Shown here: piece by piece, positions 1 to 6,598 of the stretch | Position numbering within the stretch: the first letter of the stretch is position 1 | How the letters are laid out: each line of letters opens with the position of its first letter | NCBI GenBank assembly: GCA_026706425.1 | Contig: JAPOYW010000633.1 | Coordinates: 1 to 21,326, forward strand | Length of the DNA stretch: 21,326 bases | Source of the DNA: Gammaproteobacteria bacterium | GTDB taxonomy: Bacteria > Pseudomonadota > Gammaproteobacteria > Pseudomonadales > Azotimanducaceae | Direction of reading: 5' to 3' | Notes under the pieces: generated by a model | Seen by the model: only the letters and a program-made list of their open reading frames with translations | Databases searched by the model: none | Told to the model about the DNA's origin: nothing | Program-made: the position numbers and the translations under genes

Positions 1-2
1 CA

Positions 3-545
3 CCCATCGTCAAGGTCAAGGCCGTGAAGAGCGACGGCACCGACGCGGCACCATTGGAGACCGGGGAGCTGTGGATCTGGGGCGTGCAGAACTTCTCCGA
101 GTACTGGAACAAGCCCGACGCCACCGCCGAGTCCCTGACCGACGGCTGGGTGCACACCGGCGATGTCGGGCACCTTGACGAAGAAGGCTACGTGTTCATC
201 ACCGACCGCGAGAAGGACATGGTTCTGCGCGGCGGCGAGAACATCGGCTGCCAGGAAGTGGAAGCCGTGCTCTACGAACACCCCTCGATCCTGGAAGCCG
301 CTGTATTCGGCGTACCGGACGAACGGTTGGGCGAGACGGTAGCCACGGTCGTCGTCGTTCGTCCCGGCATGGCGTTGACCGTCGAGGATGTGCAAGCCTT
401 CGCCGCGGAACACCTTGCCCGGTTCAAGGTTCCCGACCACGTCTGGCTCCGCGCCGAGCGGCTGCCTCGCATCGCGTCGGAGAAGATCTTCAAGCGGGGC
501 TTGCGAGAGGAAGCCGTCAAGCTCCTCGAGTCGCGGGACGCATGA
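3..545 (+). CDS. Acyl-CoA synthetase / AMP-forming ligase, C-terminal part (5' truncated by window)
   Basis: This is the 3' end of an ANL-superfamily adenylating enzyme, which activates a carboxylic acid as acyl-AMP and normally transfers it to CoA. The frame is open to the left edge, so the start lies outside the window; the GTG at 24 is internal. Visible motifs are GWVHTGDVG (adenylation core motif A7) and DREKDMVLRGGENI (A8 hinge). The C-terminal lid domain follows and ends in LPRIASEKIFKRGLR (A10) with the catalytic Lys. A10 is slightly odd: the residue before the Lys is Glu, where Gly is usual (SGK). The gene ends in TGA four bases from the end of the convergent phosphopantetheinyl transferase gene. 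The substrate cannot be inferred. Fatty-acyl or aryl-CoA ligase is more likely than an NRPS module, because no carrier domain follows. Confidence 0.93.
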   Translation, partial: PIVKVKAVKSDGTDAAPLETGELWIWGVQNFSEYWNKPDATAESLTDGWVHTGDVGHLDEEGYVFITDREKDMVLRGGENIGCQEVEAVLYEHPSILEAAVFGVPDERLGETVATVVVVRPGMALTVEDVQAFAAEHLARFKVPDHVWLRAERLPRIASEKIFKRGLREEAVKLLESRDA

Positions 546-549
546 CCCT

Positions 550-1257
550 CTACGATTGATCCGCTTCGAACCCGGCCGCTGGAACAAGAAACACACACAG
601 CCAGTGCCCCTCGACGCGCCGGAAGTACCCTTTGCCGGTTTGCATCACTGTCGTCGACTCCCGAAGGCGCGTCGTGGCGGCCCGAAAGCCACCCGCCCCG
701 CTTGCCGATATCTCCACGTCGCCGAACTCGAGGTATTCGCCAACGAGCGGATTGACCGCCTTGTAGACGGCTTCCTTGGCGGCGAACAGCATCGTGCGCC
801 AATCCGCGTCAACTGGACGCTCCCGTTCGCGGTCCAGCAATACGCGTCTACTCAGTTGCTCGGTCACCCGTAGTTCCACCTCCAGATCAACGCCAATTCC
901 GGCGACGTCCCTTTTTCGGGCCACCATCGCCAGCGCAAGCATACGGCTGTGGGTGATCGAACCGGCGATGCCGGATGGCCAAACCGGCATCCGACCATGG
1001 GTCGTCACCGCCTCGTCGCGGATTCCCAGCAGTTCGAGTGCTTGCCGCGCAACGCGTCGGCCAGAGGAATACTCGCGGCGGCGAACATCGCCCATCCGAT
1101 CCAAGCCCGTCCGTTCCGCCGCAAGTAGCTCCCGCGCATGATCGTCGACCCGCCCACACGCCAGGGCAACCGCCGGCTCGCTGAAGGGAAGCTCGAACGG
1201 TTCGAGGCCATCCAGAAATCCGAGGTGGCGCATTAGCGCCTCGTCGCTTCCGGACAT
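550..1257 (-). CDS. 4'-phosphopantetheinyl transferase, Sfp/EntD type
   Basis: This 235-residue protein should transfer the phosphopantetheine arm of CoA to a serine of an acyl, peptidyl or aryl carrier protein. The family hallmarks are in order: GSITHS (about residues 99-104), GIGVDLE (120-126, Mg-binding Asp124 and Glu126), and FAAKEAVYK (158-166, with the conserved Lys-Glu...Lys). Length and the N-terminal region fit the EntD-like branch. The ATG at 1257 is the first good start after the intergenic region shared with the HslV-like gene. The gene converges on the ligase gene with a 4-bp gap and no room for a separate terminator. The family assignment is solid; which carrier protein it serves (fatty acid, PKS/NRPS or siderophore) is unknown, and none is encoded nearby. 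Confidence 0.93.
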   Translation of the reverse strand: MSGSDEALMRHLGFLDGLEPFELPFSEPAVALACGRVDDHARELLAAERTGLDRMGDVRRREYSSGRRVARQALELLGIRDEAVTTHGRMPVWPSGIAGSITHSRMLALAMVARKRDVAGIGVDLEVELRVTEQLSRRVLLDRERERPVDADWRTMLFAAKEAVYKAVNPLVGEYLEFGDVEISASGAGGFRAATTRLRESTTVMQTGKGYFRRVEGHWLCVFLVPAAGFEADQS

Positions 1258-1350
1258 CGCGTGGAGGCCGTCCTGCTCAAGGTTGCGCTACGAGCCTGGC
1301 CCATCGGGGAACGCCGGCGCATACAGCCCCTTGTCGATCGGCGGTTTCCC

Positions 1351-1356
1351 TATAAT
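1351..1356 (+). promoter_or_regulatory. Putative -10 box (TATAAT) for the HslV-like gene
   Basis: A perfect TATAAT stands out in GC-rich DNA 68 bases before the ATG at 1424. A TTGTCG at 1331-1336 could be the -35, but the 14-bp spacer is short, so the -35 is uncertain. The box lies downstream of the in-frame ATG at 1283, which supports starting the gene at 1424 instead. Confidence 0.45.
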
Positions 1357-1423
1357 ACGCAGTCCTGCCGACCGGCGATCGCACATCACGCGAGCACCGC
1401 CGAACCGTTTCCGAGGCCCCCGC

Positions 1424-1987
1424 ATGTCAATCGCCGTCGCAATCCAGAAGAACCGCCGCCTCGTTCTCGGTACCGACAGTCAGTGCACCTTCGGCGACCT
1501 CCGCGTACCGCAAAACGTCGTCGCATCCAAGATCCGGCAAGTGGGCGCTGCCTACCTGGCCGCTACCGGCTGGGGCATCTACGACGATATCCTGAACGAC
1601 TACCTGTCGCGCACGAAGAAGGCGGACCTATCAAGCCGTCCCGCCGTGTTTGCTTTCTTCATGGCGTTCTGGAAGGAACTCCACGAACGCTACCCCTTCG
1701 TGAAAGACCAGCCGGAGGACGGCGAACATTCCCCGTTCGGCGACCTCGATGCCTCGTTTCTCATCGTCAGTCCGCAGGGCATCTTCCATGTGTCGGGCAA
1801 CATGACCGTTACCGAGTTCGCCCGCTACTACGCAATCGGTTCGGGTTGCGAATACGCATTGGGGGCAGCGTCCGTCCTCTACGGTACCGAGGCGGACAGC
1901 AAGACGATCTGCCGCGAGGCCGTGGAAGCGGCGATCGAGTTCAACATCTATTGCGGCGGCGACGTCAACATCGTCGAACTCGACTAG
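1424..1987 (+). CDS. HslV/proteasome-like Ntn-hydrolase peptidase (possible BPH-type)
   Basis: This 187-residue protein has the N-terminal-nucleophile fold of HslV and proteasome beta subunits. After Met removal the sequence starts SIAVAIQKNRRLVLGTDSQ, which aligns with HslV TTIVSVRRNG..VIAGDGQ. Position 1 is Ser where HslV has Thr. The conserved Asp17 is present (Asp18 here), and Lys36 matches the catalytic Lys33 after a two-residue insertion. Near the end, AIGSGCEYALGAA and the closing NIYCGGDVNIVELD match HslV AIGSG..AL and IYTN..TIEEL. The middle is longer and less similar. I chose ATG 1424 because it puts the nucleophile at position 2 and lies downstream of the TATAAT; an upstream ATG at 1283 would bury it. 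No HslU or other AAA+ unfoldase is adjacent. By size and context it could belong to the proteasome-like BPH group, but I cannot confirm that. Confidence 0.8.
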   Translation: MSIAVAIQKNRRLVLGTDSQCTFGDLRVPQNVVASKIRQVGAAYLAATGWGIYDDILNDYLSRTKKADLSSRPAVFAFFMAFWKELHERYPFVKDQPEDGEHSPFGDLDASFLIVSPQGIFHVSGNMTVTEFARYYAIGSGCEYALGAASVLYGTEADSKTICREAVEAAIEFNIYCGGDVNIVELD

Positions 1988-2098
1988 GGTCGTCGGCGCC
2001 CGTCTCCACGCGGAAGCCGTGATAGGCTCCGCTCGGATGGGTGACAGTCGTCGCGAGCCCTCCTTGACGCATGTCTCACTAGCTAGGTGGATCAAGCA

Positions 2099-2896
2099 AT
2101 GATGCTCGTCGAGCAAATCTGGACCGGTAACGCCTACCGCAACTTCAACTATCTCATCGCCTGCTCCGAAACCGGCGAGGCGTTGGCGATCGACCCCCTC
2201 GACTACCGCAAGTGCCTAGATGCCGCAAAGTCCAAGGGCTGGGAAATCACGCAGGTCCTGAACACCCACGAGCACGGCGACCACACCGGCGGCAACGGAC
2301 CGGTGATCGAAGCGACCGGGGCGAAGCTGCTCGCGCACCACAACGCCGGACCCCGCATCGATGGGATAGACGTCGGTCTATCCGCCGGGGACACGGTGGA
2401 TGTGGGCCGCTCCGTCGAGTTGCTGGCCCTCGACACGCCGGGGCATACGATGAGTCACATCTGCCTGCTGTCGAAAACGGACCAGCCGGCGCTATTCAGC
2501 GGCGACACCCTATTCAACGCCGGTGCCGGAAACTGCCACGGCGGCGGCCACCCCAAGGAACTCTACGAGACCTTCGTTAAGCAACTCGACAAGCTCGCAG
2601 GCGACACGCTCGTCTATCCCGGCCACGACTACATCACCAACAACCTCGCCTTCACGCTGGACCGGGAACCCGACAACGCGACCGCCGCGGACCTTCTAGC
2701 GGAGCTGGAAGGCACCCATGATCCGGGAAGTGCCATGGTCACTACGCTCGCGCAGGAGAAGGAGTTCAACACCTTCTTCCGCCTCTCGAGCCCCACCGTG
2801 GTCGCCAAGCTGCGCGACGAGTTCCCGGACATGCCCGAGAGTCCCACCGACGAGGACGTGTTCCTCCGACTGCGCGAATTGCGCAATAGCTGGTAG
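2099..2896 (+). CDS. Metallo-beta-lactamase-fold hydrolase, glyoxalase II (hydroxyacylglutathione hydrolase) type
   Basis: This 265-residue enzyme has the glyoxalase II layout. It would hydrolyse S-D-lactoylglutathione or a similar glutathione thioester in methylglyoxal detoxification. The metal-binding signature THEHGDH is at residues 56-62, followed by TPGHT, GDTLF and YPGHDY, so the binuclear-site His/Asp ligands are all present. The C-terminal helical extension (FFRLSSPTVVAKL) fits the family. I start at ATG 2099 because AGGTGG (2085-2090) sits 8 bases upstream; a GTG at 2087 would overlap that site. The gene ends in TAG, and the next gene begins 30 bases later in the same frame, so the two are probably cotranscribed. 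Persulfide dioxygenase is a less likely alternative. Confidence 0.88.
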   Translation: MMLVEQIWTGNAYRNFNYLIACSETGEALAIDPLDYRKCLDAAKSKGWEITQVLNTHEHGDHTGGNGPVIEATGAKLLAHHNAGPRIDGIDVGLSAGDTVDVGRSVELLALDTPGHTMSHICLLSKTDQPALFSGDTLFNAGAGNCHGGGHPKELYETFVKQLDKLAGDTLVYPGHDYITNNLAFTLDREPDNATAADLLAELEGTHDPGSAMVTTLAQEKEFNTFFRLSSPTVVAKLRDEFPDMPESPTDEDVFLRLRELRNSW

Positions 2897-2926
2897 GAAA
2901 CCGCGCCGGCCGCTGCAAGACTCGCC

Positions 2927-4309
2927 GTGGGTAGCGCCGAGGAGCCAAAGCGGCAACGGTATCTCTTGCTGGATGCCCGAATCGTGGAGAGCGTCCAGAA
3001 CGCGCAACTCGCTCTCGGAACCGTCCAGAAACACGGCGCGAATCCCCTGTTCGGGGAGGACAAGCCCTGGGAGAAGCGCTTCGACAACCTCTACGCCAAC
3101 ATCGCCTACGACGACGAGGGGAACATGTACAAGTGCTGGTACAGCCCTTTTGTCGTCGACAATTCGTCGAAGGGAATGACCATTCGGCAGCGCAAGCAAG
3201 TCAAGTATCGAGCGCCGCGCAACCGGGAAATGGCGATCTGCTACGCCACGTCGAACGACGGTCTGGCCTGGAACAAGCCGGAACTGGGGCTCGTCGAGTA
3301 CGAAGGAAGCAAAGCCAACAACATCCTGTGGCGGGGCGCTGGCGACAACGCAATTCCGGGAGGACCGCATGGTTCAGGGATTCAAAAAGACCTCCGGGAC
3401 CCCGACCCGGATCGTCGCTACAAGGCGTTTCTCAAGTCCAAGATCCTCTCCGTAGCCTTCTCGGCGGACGGCATCAACTGGGGGCCGGCCATAGCCTGTC
3501 CGGAAGCGAATAGCGCGGGAGATACCCACAACAACGCCTTCTGGGCTCCTACGCTCGGACGGTATGTCGGCATCACCCGCACATGGAGCAAATCGTTCCG
3601 GCGCCAGGTGGCCTGGACATCGAGTGCCGACTACCTGAATTGGGGCTCCACGCAACTCGTGCTGGAGGGGTTGGACGCCAGGCGACAGACCTACGCGATG
3701 CCGGTGTTCTTTCATGGCGGCGTGTATATCGGGCTGCTCGCCATTCACGACCAGGACGCGGACCGCGTCTGGGCCGAACTGGCGTGGAGTCCCGACACGC
3801 AAGAATGGCACCGGGTTCTTCCCGGAACCCCGCTGATTCCGAATGCCGGCAACGAGGGCGACTACGACTGGGGCTGCGTATACCCCGCCGCTTACCCGGT
3901 CTTCCGGGAGGACGAAATCCGCCTGTACTACGGCGGCAGCGACGGCCTTCACACCAGCTGGCGAAACGGGTTCCTGTGTCTGGCGACGTTGCGTCCCGAC
4001 GGGTTCGCCGGCTACAAGGCGTCGACCGCGACGGAGCCATCCCTCGTAACAACAGGCCCCGTAGTCCGAACGAACGCACCGCTTAAGGTTTCCGCGGATG
4101 TCGCAAGCGGCGGCAGACTCGTCGTCCGTGTCTTGGACGGAAATCAGCAGGTGCTGGCTGAGAGCGAGCCGCTAACGAACACGGTCTCGAACGCGGTCGT
4201 GCAGTGGCTGGACGACAAAGCTCTGAAGGCGGCGACTATCAGGAGAGCACGGCTTCAGTTCGCGTTCCAAGACGCCACCGTGTATTCGTTTTCCGTGGGG
4301 TCGGAGTAA
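2927..4309 (+). CDS. Beta-propeller protein resembling GH43/GH32-type glycoside hydrolases
   Basis: This 460-residue protein has repeated blade-like segments of the five-bladed propeller seen in GH43/GH32/GH62-type proteins. Examples are DEGNMYKCWYS (about 63-73), ATSNDGLAWNKPELG, AFSADGINWG, TSSADYLNWG, WSPDTQEWHRV and IRLYYGGSDGLH. The last 75 residues or so look like a small beta-rich appended domain. I see no signal peptide, so it is predicted cytoplasmic unless the start is wrong. GTG 2927 is the only start codon in frame after the preceding stop, and its ribosome-binding site is weak. I cannot identify the catalytic acids with confidence, so carbohydrate hydrolysis is inferred from the fold only. 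Similar proteins are usually annotated as hypothetical or family-43-like hydrolases. Confidence 0.72.
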   Translation: MGSAEEPKRQRYLLLDARIVESVQNAQLALGTVQKHGANPLFGEDKPWEKRFDNLYANIAYDDEGNMYKCWYSPFVVDNSSKGMTIRQRKQVKYRAPRNREMAICYATSNDGLAWNKPELGLVEYEGSKANNILWRGAGDNAIPGGPHGSGIQKDLRDPDPDRRYKAFLKSKILSVAFSADGINWGPAIACPEANSAGDTHNNAFWAPTLGRYVGITRTWSKSFRRQVAWTSSADYLNWGSTQLVLEGLDARRQTYAMPVFFHGGVYIGLLAIHDQDADRVWAELAWSPDTQEWHRVLPGTPLIPNAGNEGDYDWGCVYPAAYPVFREDEIRLYYGGSDGLHTSWRNGFLCLATLRPDGFAGYKASTATEPSLVTTGPVVRTNAPLKVSADVASGGRLVVRVLDGNQQVLAESEPLTNTVSNAVVQWLDDKALKAATIRRARLQFAFQDATVYSFSVGSE

Positions 4310-4324
4310 CCGACACGCGCCAAG

Positions 4325-4410
4325 TGGTGCCTAGGGGGGGAGTCGAACCCCCACGCCACGAGGACACTGGAACCTAAATCCAGCCCGTCTACCAGTTCCG
4401 GCACCTAGGC
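4325..4410 (-). tRNA. tRNA-Leu (anticodon UAG)
   Basis: This is an 86-nt class II tRNA with encoded CCA. The acceptor strand GCCTAGG pairs with CCTAGGC. The anticodon stem CTGGA/TCCAG encloses the loop TTTAGGT, giving anticodon UAG. A long variable arm and a GGTTCGA T-loop are present. It reads CUA-type leucine codons and is divergent from the second tRNA-Leu. Confidence 0.97.
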
Positions 4411-4421
4411 GGTGGACGCGA

Positions 4422-4450
4422 AGCATAGGCGTCCGTCCGTGGACGGGCAA
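4422..4450 (-). promoter_or_regulatory. Putative sigma-70 promoter for tRNA-Leu(UAG)
   Basis: On the minus strand, TTGCCC (4450-4445) and TATGCT (4427-4422) are separated by exactly 17 bases. The -10 box ends 11 bases before the 5' end of the tRNA at 4410. Both hexamers are imperfect, but spacing and position fit a vegetative promoter. Confidence 0.45.
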
Positions 4451-4473
4451 CAGCAGCCGGGTCATGGGCGCGC

Positions 4474-4479
4474 TATCCT
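4474..4479 (+). promoter_or_regulatory. Possible -10 box for tRNA-Leu(UAA)
   Basis: TATCCT lies 8 bases before the 5' end of the tRNA at 4488. No convincing -35 hexamer lies 16-18 bases upstream, so the assignment rests mainly on position. Confidence 0.3.
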
Positions 4480-4487
4480 TGCGACGC

Positions 4488-4576
4488 GCCCGGGTGGTGA
4501 AATTGGTAGACACAAGGGACTTAAAATCCCTCGGAGCAAACGCTCCGTGCCGGTTCGACCCCGGCCCCGGGCACCA
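4488..4576 (+). tRNA. tRNA-Leu (anticodon UAA)
   Basis: This is an 89-nt class II tRNA with encoded CCA. The acceptor GCCCGGG pairs with CCCGGGC. The anticodon stem AGGGA/TCCCT holds the loop CTTAAAA, giving anticodon UAA. It has a long variable arm (GGAGC...GCTCC) and a GGTTCGA T-loop. Its 5' end is 77 bp from that of the divergent tRNA-Leu(UAG), so the two share a short bidirectional promoter region. Confidence 0.97.
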
Positions 4577-4993
4577 AAAACGGCGCATCAAACCGCTCCT
4601 CCCCGATAAAGCACGGACTCGGGTCCCACTGGTCGACGAAGACGCTTAGCCCAACCGGATGCGGCTGGCGACCCGCTATCGCTTCCCGCTAGCGGAAGTC
4701 CGACTCGGCATCCTGCTTGGTCATCATGGCGTGGGCATTCTCGGTGGCCTGGTCGTACTCCTCTTGCGTAAAGCGCCGACTTGCTGCATCAGCCAAGTGG
4801 TGTCGACGTTGACGCGTCTGATTCGCATCCACCACGTCGTCGCGACCGCGTGCTTGAGGCGGGCCATTTTCCTTTCGGCGGGCGTCTCATACGTACCGGG
4901 ATCGATCCTCCAGCACATCGAGCACGATCCTTCGCTTGCCCAGAGGATCGTCGAACGCGTGCTCTAGACCCTTCGGGCGCGTTGGGGCCGCCC
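4577..4993. other. Gene-poor stretch with a possible decayed minus-strand reading frame
   Basis: No intact gene is supported in these 417 bases. On the minus strand one frame from about 4980 to the TAG at 4689-4691 reads like protein on both sides of an internal TGA near 4889. It starts RPKGLEHAFDDPLGKRRIV and ends RFTQEEYDQATENAHAMMTK plus nine residues. There is no obvious start codon for the first part. A GTG in the second part could give about 48 residues. I do not recognise the product. It could be a pseudogene remnant just downstream of hyuB, or chance. The near-palindrome TTCCCGCTAGCGGAA lies at the TAG. Confidence 0.3.
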
Positions 4994-6598
4994 CTACAGC
5001 AGCCCGGCTTCCTCGTCCATTTTGATGGCGGCGGCGGTGCGTTCCGCCGGGTGCCCCGTCCCGCCCCCGCCCGGCGTTTCCATCACCAGGGTTGCACCGG
5101 CCGGTACGACGTCCTGGCCCTTGCCGCGCAGTTCCTCGCCGCCCTTGATGTAGACGCGACCCGGCGCGCCGGATTCACCGCCTTGACGGCCGCGGGCCGG
5201 GTGATGAATCCGCTCGAACATCTTCGAGATCACGAACGGTGCTCCCTGTGCGTGGGTGACCTCGATGGTCTGCCCGAGGCCGCCCCGGTGCTTCCCCGAA
5301 CCACCTGAGCCGGGACGGTATTCCCGACGTTGGATGATCAAGGGTGCCGTCACTTCGTTTACCTCCGTGGGCGTCGTCCGGACACCGGAGGGAAAGGCGG
5401 TTGTCGACAACCCGTCCTAGGCGGCCCGGGCCCCGGTGCCGCCGTTGAAGATCGCATAGATGACGAAGGGCTCGGTGGTCAGGTTGCCCCTGGCGGTCGC
5501 CAGGTTGCGCAACACAGGATTCCAGATGCAGGAAGCACCCTCCGCGGGAACGACCCCCGGGATCGCCTGGTCCAGACACCCGAGCACCACGTCCGGCAGC
5601 ATCTGCCCCAAGGCGTGGCGCGCGGATACCGCCGCCGGGGGTTCGGCGTTCAGGATGCTCCCGGCGAGCGCCTGCACCGTGACGGGTTCCAACGATCCGG
5701 CGTTGTTGGGGATGTCGTTGCCGACGACGCAGCGGACGCCGAAGGAGGCATAGGCCTCGGTGTAGTTCAACGGCACGTTGATGCCGAATGCGGAAAGACC
5801 GGACGAACCCGCGAAGTCGATGTCGATGGCGTCGCCTGCGATGGTGAGGGCGCACGACACCTCGATGGGTTCGTCGTAGCCGTCGACGGTCATCTCCCTG
5901 CGGTAGACACCATCGGGCAGACCCCGGATCTCGTCGCGCATGGCGGTGCGAGACGTGTCGATGATCCACTGCCCTACGCCGTCGAGTTCGTCGAGGTCGA
6001 AATCGCGCATGGCTTTCAGGAGCTGTTCCCCGCCGTTGCGGTTGCACGCGGTCAGCGAATAGAGGTCGCCCTCGGCCACCACCGGATCACGGACGTTGGC
6101 GACGACGAGCCGCATGAGCGAGTCGTCGAGCTTGCCCTTGTCGAAGAGCTTCATGATCGGGACGCGGAGTCCCTCCTCGAAGACTTCGCCCGCATCGGGC
6201 CCGAAGCCACGGCCGCCGACATCGGCAATGTGGCTGGTGGCCGCGAAGAGCGCCACCGGGCGTTCGTTCCTGAACACCGGCGTCACCACGGTGAAGTCGT
6301 TGAGGTGCCCGGTGCCGTCCCACGGGTCGTTGGTCAACAACACGTCGCCCGGCCCAAGCTCCGCGAGCGGGAAACGCGCGAGGAACTTGCCGACGCTCGC
6401 TGCCATGGCGTTGACATGACCCGGGGTGCCGGTGACCGCCTGGCCGAGCATGGCGCCCGTGGTATCGAATACGCCCGCCGAGAGGTCGCCCGCCTCGCGG
6501 ACCACGGCCGAAAACGCCGTGCGCATCAGCGTCTGCGCCTGCTCCTCGACGATGGCCAGCAGGCGGTTCCAGACCAGTTGATCCCGGATGTTGCTCAT
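4994..6598 (-). pseudogene. hyuB: Hydantoinase B / 5-oxoprolinase beta-type subunit, interrupted by an in-frame TAG
   Basis: HyuB-family proteins pair with HyuA in ATP-dependent hydrolysis of cyclic amides such as hydantoins or 5-oxoproline, or in related carboxylases. The N-terminal part (MSNIRDQLVWNRL..., 393 codons) contains TNDPWDGTGHLNDF (the family's NDP..GG.H-like motif), SHIADVGGRG and IPNNAGS. It breaks at a TAG (5417-5419) inside the conserved stretch GGTGARAA-stop-DGLSTTAFPSG. The same frame then continues for 140 codons with typical HyuB sequence (YRPGSGGSGKHRGGLGQ, ETPGGGGTG) to TAG at 4994. Without the stop the protein would be about 534 residues, normal for the family. The ATG at 6598 overlaps the hyuA stop (ATGA), so the two are translationally coupled. 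It is most likely an inactivated gene; a sequencing error is possible. Confidence 0.85.

Noticed and set aside
1283..1423. Upstream extension of the HslV-like gene to ATG 1283
   Set aside because: It would bury the catalytic N-terminus and lies upstream of the TATAAT box. The added sequence is unlike a propeptide.
2064..2069. TTGACG as a -35 box for the glyoxalase II gene
   Set aside because: A -10 at normal spacing would fall on the ribosome-binding site, and no -10-like sequence is there.
4659..4967. 102-codon plus-strand frame after tRNA-Leu
   Set aside because: It has no ribosome-binding site and no recognisable family. The minus strand reads more like protein here, and neither is convincing as an intact gene.
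5417..5419. Pyrrolysine or reassigned TAG in hyuB
   Set aside because: TAG ends many normal genes here, and HyuB is not a known pyrrolysine protein. No pyl genes are visible in the window.
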